The notes under the pieces are model-generated. The model was not told the origin of the DNA, searched no databases, and saw only the letters and a list, made by a program, of their open reading frames with translations. A stretch of 64,000 bases of DNA from RYN-230 sp963717125 (GTDB lineage Bacteria; Actinomycetota; Actinomycetes; Streptosporangiales; Streptosporangiaceae), in assembly GCA_963717125.1 (NCBI GenBank), contig CAVQVG010000006.1, forward strand, positions 124,001 to 188,000, written 5' to 3'. Of this stretch, positions 15,079 to 22,327 are shown one piece after another (the first letter of the stretch is position 1; every line of letters starts with the position of its first letter). A program made the position numbers and the translations under genes.

Positions 15079-17775
15079 CTATGCGAGCAGTTTGAGCTGT
15101 CTGGCCCGGCGCACTGCCTCGCCGCGATGGGCGACCGACAGCTTCCGGTAAATGCTCCGCAGATGCGTCTTGACGGTGTTCACCGAGATGTACATCTCCG
15201 CGGCGATCTCCACCGTGCTGAGCATCCCGGCCAGATGCTGCAGCACCTCCCGCTCGCGCTCGCTGAGCGGCTCGATGACCGGGGGAGCCGACTGGCCATC
15301 CGGCGCGGCCTGGACCGGGCCGGCCGTCTGGCTGACCACGCTGGGCTCGAGCAGCTCGCGATAGGCATGGGCCAGCTCAGGGTCACTCCGCAGCACCGGC
15401 CGGAGCCAGGCCCGCTCCATCGCGAACGGCAGCCGGATCTGCTCCGGCCGGGCCAGCCGGAGGGCCCGTTCCAGGGCCCGGCGGCCCCGGGCCGGATCCT
15501 CGGTCTCGTAGCTGAGCCGGGCATCGACCAGGCACGCCGCCAGGCTGGTGTCCTCGGCAGCGGCGGTCCGCTCGCGCGCCGCGCCCAGCGCCTGCCGGGC
15601 GCCCTCGTGGTCGCCGGCCTGCAGCCGGGCGTGAGCCAGTGTCACGGCGGCCGGTCCAGACCGCGGCCCGGCCCGGCCGGCCGCGATGACGGCGGCCTGT
15701 ACGTCCCCGGCCGCCGCGCAGGCCCGTGACCTGAGCAGGGTCAGCCTGAACTCCAGCCAGTGCGGCGGCTGCCAGCCCGCCCCAGCCCGCTGAATCATCT
15801 CCGCGGCCGCGGCCGGGCGTCCCTGGGCCAGCCGCAGCTGCGCCGCCACCAGCCAGGCCACCGCGCTGATCAGGCGGTCCGGGGTGTCCCGCAACGCGGC
15901 GTCGGCCAGCTTCAGCTGGCTGTGCGCCTGGTGCAGCTGGGCCCGCTGCAGGTGCACCGCCGCGGCGGCCACCGCCGCGGCCGGGCCTGGCCGCTCGGCC
16001 AGCTCGCCGCTGGCGCTCTCCGCGGTCGCGGCGGCCTCGCCGAGCAGCCCAGTGGCACAGCCGAGCCGTCCGCGCAGCGCCTTCAGCAGGGCCAGGTAAC
16101 CGAGGCAGTCGGCGCGGTCGAACGCGCTGTCCTGGGTGCACGCGGCGGACGCGCCGGCCGCGAAGCTGGCCACCGCGTCATCGAGGTGATCCGACCACAG
16201 TTCCGCGATGCCGCGGCCCGCCAGCACCTGGGCGTGAATCCCGGGGTGCCGGGCCAGCTGGCTGGCGGGCAGCCGGTGCAGCAGCGTGTCGGCCCGGTCC
16301 ACGGCCCGCTCGGCGGCGTCGAAGTCGCCGGCCTGGCGAGCCCAGGCCAGCCGGGTCAGCGCCGCGGCCAGCCGGCCGGGCAGCTCAACCGTGGGCGGCA
16401 GCCGGTCCAGCCCGGTCTCGGCCGCGGCCAGTGCGGAGTCGCACCGGTCCCGCGCGCCGTCGGACAGTTCCAGCGCGGCCGACATGAGCAGTTGCTGCGG
16501 CTGCGTGGCCGGCCCGGGCCGGGGCATCCGGCGGAACACGTCGGTCAGCAAATGATCGCGGCGGGGTTCGATGAGCTGGCCGATGGCCAGCTCATCCAGG
16601 ACGATCCCGGCGGCCAGCGGCCAGTCATCGGCGTCGGCGGCGTGCCGCACGGCTTCCGGCAGCCGGCCGCGCCGCTGATACCAGCGGGCGGCCTGCCGGT
16701 GCAGGCCGGGCATCCGGTCCGGGCAATCGTTACGCAGCTTGAGCCGGAGCACCGCGCCGAACAGCGAGTGGTAGCGGTACCAGCCGTGGCCGAGCGGCTG
16801 GACAAAGGCATTCGCCCGGGCCAGTGCGTTCAGCATGTCAGCCGCGTTCGGATCGCCGGTGAATTCGGTGGCCAGGTCGGTGCTGACGCAGTCCAGGATG
16901 CTGGTGCGCAGCAGCAGGTTGCGCACCGCGGCGGGCTGCGCGTTGAGCACCTCCTCGACCAGGTAACTGGTGACCGCGCTGTCCTCGGCCTCGAGTTCCT
17001 TGACGAACTGCTCGGGGTCGGGATGGCCGTCCATGGACAAAGCGGCCAGCCGCAGCCCGGCCGCCCACCCCTCGGTCCGCTGGGTCAGTCGCTGCACGGC
17101 CGCCCGGGACAGGCCGATGCCGTGGTGCGCCAGCAGCAGGCTCGATTCGGGCGCGCTGAAGGCCAGGTCGCTGGCCCGGATCTCGGTCAGCTCACCGGCC
17201 AGCCGGAATCGGTGCACCGGGAGCAGCGGGTCCATCCGCGAGGCGATCACCAGGTGCAACGTCGGGCGGGCGGAGCGCAGCAGGTAGCCGACGCCGTCCA
17301 GGATGGCCGGCTCGGTCACCAGGTGGAAATCGTCGAGGACCAGCACCACCGGCGCGTCGTGACCGGCCAGCACCGAGGCCAGCCGGAGCAGGAAGTCGTG
17401 GTCCACAGCGTCACGGGCCGGCCCCGGCACGACCCGTGGCACCGTGATGCCAGACCGCCGAATCGCGGCCACCACGTACGACCAGAACACCTCCGGCCGG
17501 TTGTCGTACCGGTCCAGCGTGAACCAGGCCACCCGGCCCGGCCCGGTCACCCCGGCGGCCCAGGAGGCCAGGGCCATCGTCTTGCCCGCCCCCGGCGGCC
17601 CGGTCAGGATGGTCAGCGGACCGCGCGTGCCTTGCGCGATCAGCTTGTCGATACGCGGCCGCCCCACCACCCAGCCCGGCAGGGGCGGTCTGATGATCTT
17701 GGAGACCAGGACCGGATCCTCGGCTGCCGCAGAGGTCGGGCGGGACGGTGCAGGCACGTACGTACTTGACGCCAT
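15079..17775 (-). CDS. LAL/MalT-type LuxR transcriptional regulator
   Basis: 898 residues from the ATG at 17775, which has AGGTGG upstream; a start at 17805 would add ten residues. The order is MalT-like: LVSKIIRPPLPGWVVGRPRI, Walker A GPPGAGKT, Walker B VVLVLDDFHLV, SQLAR-type helical repeats, and a C-terminal LuxR helix-turn-helix (LSEREREVLQHLAGMLSTVE; ISVNTVKTHLRSIYRKLSV). It probably activates transcription on ATP and ligand binding. It sits between the CMD/DUF1269 genes and the nonapeptide/RDD pair, and its upstream region is crowded with GGGTGA half-sites, so it is the best local candidate for their regulator (inference). Confidence 0.92.
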   Translation of the reverse strand: MASSTYVPAPSRPTSAAAEDPVLVSKIIRPPLPGWVVGRPRIDKLIAQGTRGPLTILTGPPGAGKTMALASWAAGVTGPGRVAWFTLDRYDNRPEVFWSYVVAAIRRSGITVPRVVPGPARDAVDHDFLLRLASVLAGHDAPVVLVLDDFHLVTEPAILDGVGYLLRSARPTLHLVIASRMDPLLPVHRFRLAGELTEIRASDLAFSAPESSLLLAHHGIGLSRAAVQRLTQRTEGWAAGLRLAALSMDGHPDPEQFVKELEAEDSAVTSYLVEEVLNAQPAAVRNLLLRTSILDCVSTDLATEFTGDPNAADMLNALARANAFVQPLGHGWYRYHSLFGAVLRLKLRNDCPDRMPGLHRQAARWYQRRGRLPEAVRHAADADDWPLAAGIVLDELAIGQLIEPRRDHLLTDVFRRMPRPGPATQPQQLLMSAALELSDGARDRCDSALAAAETGLDRLPPTVELPGRLAAALTRLAWARQAGDFDAAERAVDRADTLLHRLPASQLARHPGIHAQVLAGRGIAELWSDHLDDAVASFAAGASAACTQDSAFDRADCLGYLALLKALRGRLGCATGLLGEAAATAESASGELAERPGPAAAVAAAAVHLQRAQLHQAHSQLKLADAALRDTPDRLISAVAWLVAAQLRLAQGRPAAAAEMIQRAGAGWQPPHWLEFRLTLLRSRACAAAGDVQAAVIAAGRAGPRSGPAAVTLAHARLQAGDHEGARQALGAARERTAAAEDTSLAACLVDARLSYETEDPARGRRALERALRLARPEQIRLPFAMERAWLRPVLRSDPELAHAYRELLEPSVVSQTAGPVQAAPDGQSAPPVIEPLSEREREVLQHLAGMLSTVEIAAEMYISVNTVKTHLRSIYRKLSVAHRGEAVRRARQLKLLA

Positions 17776-17857
17776 TGGCCACCTCATAGCCCCGGCGAGC
17801 GTCATTACGGCTCGGCTGCGCGGCCAGCCCGCCTGATTACCCTTTCTTTCCCGGCAT

Positions 17858-17946
17858 CGGGTGAGATGTCATCACCCGGCCCGAATCTCACCAGGGTGAG
17901 ACAAATCGCCCGGGCCCGGCTGACCGGCCTCATCCCCGGCGGGTGA
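17858..17946. promoter_or_regulatory. Cluster of GGGTGA half-sites between LAL and repeat-protein genes
   Basis: Within 90 bases: CGGGTGA (17858-17864) facing TCACCCG (17872-17878); a perfect palindrome TCTCACC-AG-GGTGAGA (17886-17901); and CATCCCCGGCGGGTGA (17931-17946), the third copy of the box found at 11920 and 14664. It lies between the divergent LAL and nonapeptide-repeat genes, so it could control both. Confidence 0.55.
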
Positions 17947-18020
17947 TTCTGCGGGCGCCGCAGACGGGAATACTCAGAAGCGTGAATCCGCGGGACCGGA
18001 TACGGTCGGCAGGCAGGCGG

Positions 18021-18572
18021 ATGACCGACCCGGCGGAGTCGCTCGCCCAGCAGGTCGCGGGCCGGGTCGTCGACCTCGTGGCCAATGCGCTGGACGTCAA
18101 TGCGCTGGTGGCGCGTGTCGATATGAACGCCGTGCTCAGCCGCGTCGACGTGGCCGCGCTGCTGGCCCAGGTGGACCTGAACGCGCTGCTGGCCCGGGTG
18201 GACGTGAACCAGCTGGTGAGCCGGGTGGACGTGGCCACGCTCCTGGCGCAGGTGGATGTGGACGACGTGCTGGCCCGGGTGGACCTGGACGCGCTGCTGG
18301 CCCGGGTGGACGTGGCCGCGGTGCTCGATCAGGTGGACGTCAACCACGTGGTGCAGCAGGTGGACATGGACGCGCTGGTCGAGCAGACGGATCTCGGCGC
18401 GGTCATCGCCCGGTCCTCCGGCGGGGCGGTCAGCGAGGCACTGGACGCGCTGCGCAGCCAGACCGTCGGGCTGGATCAGTACATCGACCGCTGGGTGGGG
18501 CGGCTGACCCGGCGCCGGCAGCCGTGGCCGGCCGCGCCCCCGGCGCTGCGCACGGTCCGGGCCGAGCCATGA
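18021..18572 (+). CDS. VD-nonapeptide repeat protein
   Basis: 183 residues from ATG; an upstream in-frame GTG at 17982 is possible. After TDPAESLAQQVAGRVVDLVA come twelve uninterrupted 9-residue units of the form VDVNALLAR (V-D-h-x-x-h-h-x-R/Q), then a non-repeat tail with QTVGLDQYIDRWVGRLTRR and a basic Pro-rich end. The repeat should give a regular amphipathic helix or solenoid with rows of Asp and Arg. The stop overlaps the ATG of the RDD membrane protein (ATGA), so the two are coupled and probably act together at the membrane. I recall similar stretches next to or fused with RDD proteins in other actinomycetes, function unknown. Confidence 0.8.
   Translation: MTDPAESLAQQVAGRVVDLVANALDVNALVARVDMNAVLSRVDVAALLAQVDLNALLARVDVNQLVSRVDVATLLAQVDVDDVLARVDLDALLARVDVAAVLDQVDVNHVVQQVDMDALVEQTDLGAVIARSSGGAVSEALDALRSQTVGLDQYIDRWVGRLTRRRQPWPAAPPALRTVRAEP
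18085..18408 (+). repeat. 27-bp coding tandem repeat, about 12 units
   Basis: DNA units resemble GTGGACGTGAACGCGCTGCT followed by GGCCCGG and encode the nonapeptides. Units vary at synonymous and non-synonymous sites, so the array is older than the 36-bp repeat at 5.6 kb. Confidence 0.85.
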
Positions 18573-19324
18573 CGACCCAGCCGCCCCCCGAAACCGTGGT
18601 AAGCGCGCAGGGCAACTACGCGGGCTCGGTGTCCCGGTTCCTGGCCTACGCCGTGGACCTGGGCGCCAGCACCGCGGTGTTCACCCTGGCCCTGGCGGGC
18701 GTCGCGTTCGTGATCCAGGTACTGACCAGCCACCGGGTGACCTGGACCCGGTCCGACACCCTGGTCGCGGTGCTGTTCGTGGTCTGGCAGTTCTTCTACT
18801 TCGGCTATTCCTGGGCGGTGGCCAGCCGGAGCTTCGGCATGTACGTGCTCGGCCTGCGGGTGGTCCGGGCCGACGGCACCGAAATCGTCCCCCGCCAGGG
18901 CGTGGTGCGCGCGCTGGTGTTCCCGCTCAGCTTCCTGCTGCTGGGGCTGGGCTTCCTCGGCATCCTGGTGCAGCACGAGCACCGCGCCCTGCACGACCTG
19001 ATCGCCGGCACGACCGTCGTCTACGCCTGGGATGCCCGGGCGGCCCGGCTGCGGTTCCTGGCCCGGGAGGCCGAGATCGGCCACCGCGGCCCGCCACGGC
19101 CGGCCAGCGCGGGCGGGGCTGCGCCCAGCGTGGGGAATGCCGCGGCTAGTGCGGGCGGGGCTGCGCCCAGTGCGGGCGGCGCCGCGGCCGGTGGCGCGGT
19201 GGTGCCCGGCCCGGCGGCCGACGTGCCCGGCCCGGCGGCCGACGTGCCCGGCGAGGCGCCCGGCGGGGCCGCGCTCGACGGCCACGGCCAGCCCGCTGGC
19301 GACACCGAGCGGCACGTACAGTAG
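18569..19324 (+). CDS. RDD-family membrane protein
   Basis: 251 residues from the ATG overlapping the previous stop. The RDD domain is clear: SRFLAYAVDLGAS (Arg and Asp of the name), several transmembrane helices, FGMYVLGLRVVRADG and EHRALHDLIAGTTVVYAWD. After about residue 165 comes a low-complexity Gly/Ala/Pro tail with GGAAPS and VPGPAAD repeats, likely disordered. RDD proteins are poorly understood; some take part in ion transport. Translation is coupled to the nonapeptide-repeat protein. Confidence 0.88.
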   Translation: MTTQPPPETVVSAQGNYAGSVSRFLAYAVDLGASTAVFTLALAGVAFVIQVLTSHRVTWTRSDTLVAVLFVVWQFFYFGYSWAVASRSFGMYVLGLRVVRADGTEIVPRQGVVRALVFPLSFLLLGLGFLGILVQHEHRALHDLIAGTTVVYAWDARAARLRFLAREAEIGHRGPPRPASAGGAAPSVGNAAASAGGAAPSAGGAAAGGAVVPGPAADVPGPAADVPGEAPGGAALDGHGQPAGDTERHVQ

Positions 19325-19339
19325 CCGCCGCTGTCCGGC

Positions 19340-19356
19340 CCGCTGGAAACCAGCGG
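19340..19356 (+). terminator. Short hairpin after the RDD gene
   Basis: CCGCTGG-AAA-CCAGCGG, a perfect 7-bp stem 16 bases after the stop at 19324. No U tract; probable weak terminator. Confidence 0.5.
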
Positions 19357-19486
19357 CACGGGCAGTCGCCCTGCACCGGCTGCTCCGGCCCGGACCAAGA
19401 TTTCCTTTTCCGTGGTCACCGGATGCCCCACGAATTATGATTCCGTGGCATGATGGACGGCACACAGAAAAACGTGGGGGTGACAC

Positions 19487-20305
19487 ATGGCGGATGTCGC
19501 CGCGCCGGCGCCGTGCGCAGCCTGTGGGCGCCCGCTGCCGCCCCAGCATGGCCGGGGGCGGCAGCGCCGGTATTGTGACGCGCGCTGCCGGGACGCGGCT
19601 CGTCGGCAGCGCGCCCGCCGGGCAGGTCCCGGTTCAGTCAGCGTGAAGACCTCCTTGACAGACTCGCACCGTCAGGAATACCTTTACGGCAGCGCTGCTC
19701 CGCCGGGCGGCCGGGACGTGGTCCACGACCAGGTCCGCGCCGCGGCCCGCCGGCTGCTCGCCGGGGCGAGCGAGGGCGCCGGCCCCCCGCTGGCCGCGGT
19801 GGCCGCCGCCCGGGAGCTGGCGGCGGCGAGCGACGCGGCGCTGCAGCAGGCCGTGGACCAGGCCCGGGCAGCCGGGCACAGCTGGCGGGAGGTGGGCGAT
19901 GTGCTGGGCACCACCCGGCAGGCCGCGTTCCAGCGGTTCGGCCGGCCAGTCGATCCACGCACCGGGCTGGCCATGAGCCGCAGCACCCCACCCGATGCCG
20001 CAGACCGCGCGGTGGCCATCTTCGGCTGGCACGATGAGGGGCGTTGGGCAGAAATAATCGAGCAGCTGGACGAGACCATGCGCGGTTTGCACAGCCCGGA
20101 GTTGCTGGCCCTCGGCTGGGCCAAGCTGGCCAGCCGGTACGGGCGGCTGGAGCGGATCGGCGCGCCGTTCGCGCGCCCGGGCAGCGAGGACGCCGTGATC
20201 GTCGTCCCGCTGTTCTTCGAAGCGGGTGAGGCGCGCGGCATGGTCCGCTTCGGCGCGGACGGCAAGGTCGCCGGAATGGCCATCAGGCCCGCCGCCACCA
20301 TGTAG
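19487..20305 (+). CDS. Zn-ribbon/helix-turn-helix protein with DUF3887-like domain
   Basis: 272 residues, ATG preceded by GGGGGTG. Domains: a four-cysteine zinc ribbon (CAACGRPLPP to RRYCDARCRDAARRQR, residues 10-42); a helical region ending in a helix-turn-helix-like segment (GHSWREVGDVLGTTRQAAFQ) near residue 130; and a C-terminal DUF3887-type alpha/beta domain with FFEAGEARGMVRFGADGKVA. It looks like a cytoplasmic DNA-binding regulator with a small-ligand or NTF2-like sensor, a combination seen in actinomycetes. Target unknown. It is the last gene of the stress/envelope run. Confidence 0.78.
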   Translation: MADVAAPAPCAACGRPLPPQHGRGRQRRYCDARCRDAARRQRARRAGPGSVSVKTSLTDSHRQEYLYGSAAPPGGRDVVHDQVRAAARRLLAGASEGAGPPLAAVAAARELAAASDAALQQAVDQARAAGHSWREVGDVLGTTRQAAFQRFGRPVDPRTGLAMSRSTPPDAADRAVAIFGWHDEGRWAEIIEQLDETMRGLHSPELLALGWAKLASRYGRLERIGAPFARPGSEDAVIVVPLFFEAGEARGMVRFGADGKVAGMAIRPAATM

Positions 20306-20345
20306 TGCTCACCGCCAGCCGCCGACGAGAGGACAGCGCAGCGAC

Positions 20346-20414
20346 ATGGACGACAACGGCGGCTCGTGGCCGCGGGACCGGCGTCCCTGGTTCGGGCCCA
20401 AGCGGTTCGGCTGA
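20346..20414 (+). pseudogene. Truncated start of a small PWFGPKRFG-type membrane protein
   Basis: A 22-residue frame, MDDNGGSWPRDRRPWFGPKR then FG and TGA. From memory, many actinomycetes encode 60-80 residue proteins opening with W-x-x-x-R-x-P-W-F-G-P-K-R-F-G-x-G followed by TWQGW and one membrane helix. Here the frame stops right after RFG and the helix is not found in any downstream frame. It may be a decayed copy, or by chance a real peptide. Confidence 0.45.
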
Positions 20415-20489
20415 GCACATCTTCCTGCGCCGCGCGCCGGGCCATACCATGCGCACAGGCAGGGCCGCTCGATGGCGAGGAGGACCAGC

Positions 20490-21632
20490 ATGGTGGACGT
20501 GCACGGAACGTGCGATGAGCGGTTCGCGGCCGTGCGCAGCCAACTGCAGCAGAACCTGGACTCCGGCGCGGAACTGGGCGCCTCGCTGGTGGTGGACATC
20601 GACGGCCACCTGGCCGTGGACCTGTGGGGCGGATTCCGTGACGAAGACCGCACGGTCCCGTGGACCGCGGACACCATCACCAACGTCTGGTCCTCGACCA
20701 AGACCGTGACCAGCCTGGCCGCGCTGATACTGGTGGACCGGGGCGACCTGGACCCCACGGCGCCGGTCGCCAAATACTGGCCGGAGTTCGCCGCCAACGG
20801 CAAGCAGGACGTGACGGTCAGCCAGGTCATGTCGCACTCCTCCGGCGTCTCCGGGCTGGAGCACCCCGCGGTCATGGCTGATCTGTACGACTGGGAGCAG
20901 TCCACCGCACGGATGGCGGCGCAGCCGCCGTGGTGGCCGCCCGGCACCGCGTCGGGCTACCACGCGCTCAACTACGGGCACCTGGTGGGGGAGGTGGTCA
21001 GGCGGATCACCGGGCAGACGCTCAAGCAGTTCGTGGCGGCGGAGATCGCCGGCCCGCTGGGCGCCGACTTCCAGATCGGCGCGGCCGAACGTGACTGGGC
21101 CCGGATCGCGGACGTGGTGCCGCCACGCCCGCGGCCCCTGGACCTGGCGGCGGTCAACCCGGACAGCCCGGCCTACAAGACGATGACCGGTCCGGTGGCG
21201 GACGCCGCGGCGGCCAACACCCCGGACTGGCGCCGGGCCGACATCGGCGCCGGGAACGGGCACGGGAACGCGCGCTCGGTGGCCCGGGTCATGTCGGTGC
21301 TGTCCCGCGGCGGCGACGTGGACGGCGTGCGCCTGCTCAGCACGCCGACCATCGACCTGGTGTTCCAGGAACAGACGAACGGCACCGACCTGGTACTCGG
21401 CGTTCCGCTGCGATTCGGCCTCGGCTACGGGCTACCCCGGCCGGAGGTGCTGCCCTGGGCGGTGGATCAGCAGGTCTGCTTCTGGGGCGGCTGGGGCGGC
21501 TCAACGATCATCATGGACGTCGGCCGCCGGATGACCGTCTCGTACATGATGAACAAGATGGCGGCGGGCATCGTCGGCTCGGAGCGGAGCTCCAGCTATG
21601 GGCAGGCCATCTACGGCGCGGTGCTCGGCTAG
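20490..21632 (+). CDS. Serine hydrolase of the beta-lactamase/EstB family
   Basis: 380 residues; the ATG at 20490 has GAGGAGG eight bases upstream. No signal peptide is visible. The SxxK nucleophile motif is SSTKT near residue 70, the tyrosine motif is in SGYHALNYGHLVGEVV near residue 160, and a WGGWGGS segment near residue 335 stands where class C enzymes have KTG. These features fit EstB-like esterases rather than true beta-lactamases. It probably hydrolyses small esters in the cytoplasm; natural substrate unknown. Monocistronic. Confidence 0.9.
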   Translation: MVDVHGTCDERFAAVRSQLQQNLDSGAELGASLVVDIDGHLAVDLWGGFRDEDRTVPWTADTITNVWSSTKTVTSLAALILVDRGDLDPTAPVAKYWPEFAANGKQDVTVSQVMSHSSGVSGLEHPAVMADLYDWEQSTARMAAQPPWWPPGTASGYHALNYGHLVGEVVRRITGQTLKQFVAAEIAGPLGADFQIGAAERDWARIADVVPPRPRPLDLAAVNPDSPAYKTMTGPVADAAAANTPDWRRADIGAGNGHGNARSVARVMSVLSRGGDVDGVRLLSTPTIDLVFQEQTNGTDLVLGVPLRFGLGYGLPRPEVLPWAVDQQVCFWGGWGGSTIIMDVGRRMTVSYMMNKMAAGIVGSERSSSYGQAIYGAVLG

Positions 21633-21639
21633 CAGCTAG

Positions 21640-21651
21640 CCGGTATACCGG
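21640..21651. repeat. CCGGTATACCGG palindrome
   Basis: Perfect 12-bp palindrome eight bases past the serine hydrolase stop, between convergent genes. It could be a small terminator stem or a binding site. Confidence 0.35.
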
Positions 21652-21710
21652 GGTAGCGCCAGCCCCCACCGGGGTTGGCCGCTGGCTGCGCAGACGCCGT
21701 CCCAGCCCGG

Positions 21711-22121
21711 CTAGCCGATCGTCCGTTGCATGTCCACGGTGGTGCCATCCTTATCCCGGTGGATGTCCACCCGGTTCATCAGCGCGCGCATCAGCGGGAT
21801 GCCGTAGCCACGGTAGGATTCCCCGCGCCGCCGGGCCGGCTGCCACCGGCCGGTGTCCCGGACCGTCAGCCGGAGCCGGGTGACGGACACGTCAGCGGTC
21901 AGCCGGATCTGCCCGCCCGCCTGGCGCAGCCCATGCTCGATGGCGTTGGCGCAGGCTTCGCCCGCCGCCATCAGCACGTCCGCGGCCGCGCGTCGGCTCA
22001 GCCCGCACCGGCTCAGCCAGCTGCGCAGGGCCGCCCGGACCGGCGCGAGCTGGGCCGGATCTGGCGGGAAGGTCAGCTCGAGCGGTGGTGGGAGTCGCTG
22101 GCCGGGGTCTGTGCCGCACAT
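21711..22121 (-). CDS. RsbW-like ATP-binding protein (HATPase_c_2)
   Basis: 136 residues from the ATG at 22121, which has GGGAGGAG nine bases upstream; the frame stays open further but there it is antisense to the LAL gene. Motifs: LMAAGEACANAIEHG (N box), LTVRDTGRW (G1) and RGYGIPLMRALMNRVDIHRD (G2), ending DGTTVDMQRT. It belongs to the anti-sigma-factor kinase group, as does the gene at 11375, but the two are only distantly alike. No sigma or STAS gene is next to it; the third LAL regulator lies upstream on the same strand. Confidence 0.87.
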   Translation of the reverse strand: MCGTDPGQRLPPPLELTFPPDPAQLAPVRAALRSWLSRCGLSRRAAADVLMAAGEACANAIEHGLRQAGGQIRLTADVSVTRLRLTVRDTGRWQPARRRGESYRGYGIPLMRALMNRVDIHRDKDGTTVDMQRTIG

Positions 22122-22218
22122 GGTGCTGCTCTCCTCCCTGGCATGCTGCGCCCGGATGGCCTTTGACCTTCCCTCTGGGCCCGGCGGAAACATCCGCCAC
22201 GCGGAGTTCCGCCGCGCG

Positions 22219-22327
22219 TCAGGAACTGAGATCCCAGAGCAACCGGTAGTACCGGGTCCGGCCGGCGTCGGGCCGCACCCCGTACGCATCGAGCAGCGGC
22301 GCCGCGCCGGGCCGGCGCTGGTCCTGC
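22219..22327 (-). pseudogene. C-terminal remnant resembling a phosphotransferase tail
   Basis: Directly after the LAL stop, another frame reads PLLDAYGVRPDAGRTRYYRL then LWDLSS and stop. The pattern (D-A-Y-G, P-D-x-x-R-x-x-Y-Y-R-L-L-W-D-L) resembles the last residues of aminoglycoside phosphotransferase-like kinases. No start or catalytic HxD and DxD segments exist nearby, so it would be a leftover end. Assignment rests on about 25 residues. Confidence 0.35.

Noticed and set aside
15760..17769. Plus-strand open frame of 669 codons opposite the LAL regulator
   Set aside because: Shadow frame with random Arg/Gly/Gln sequence.
11375..20305. The small-gene run as a toxin-antitoxin or phage-defence island
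   Set aside because: No nuclease, helicase, methylase, TIR, CBASS or toxin motif seen; genes fit envelope and general stress better.
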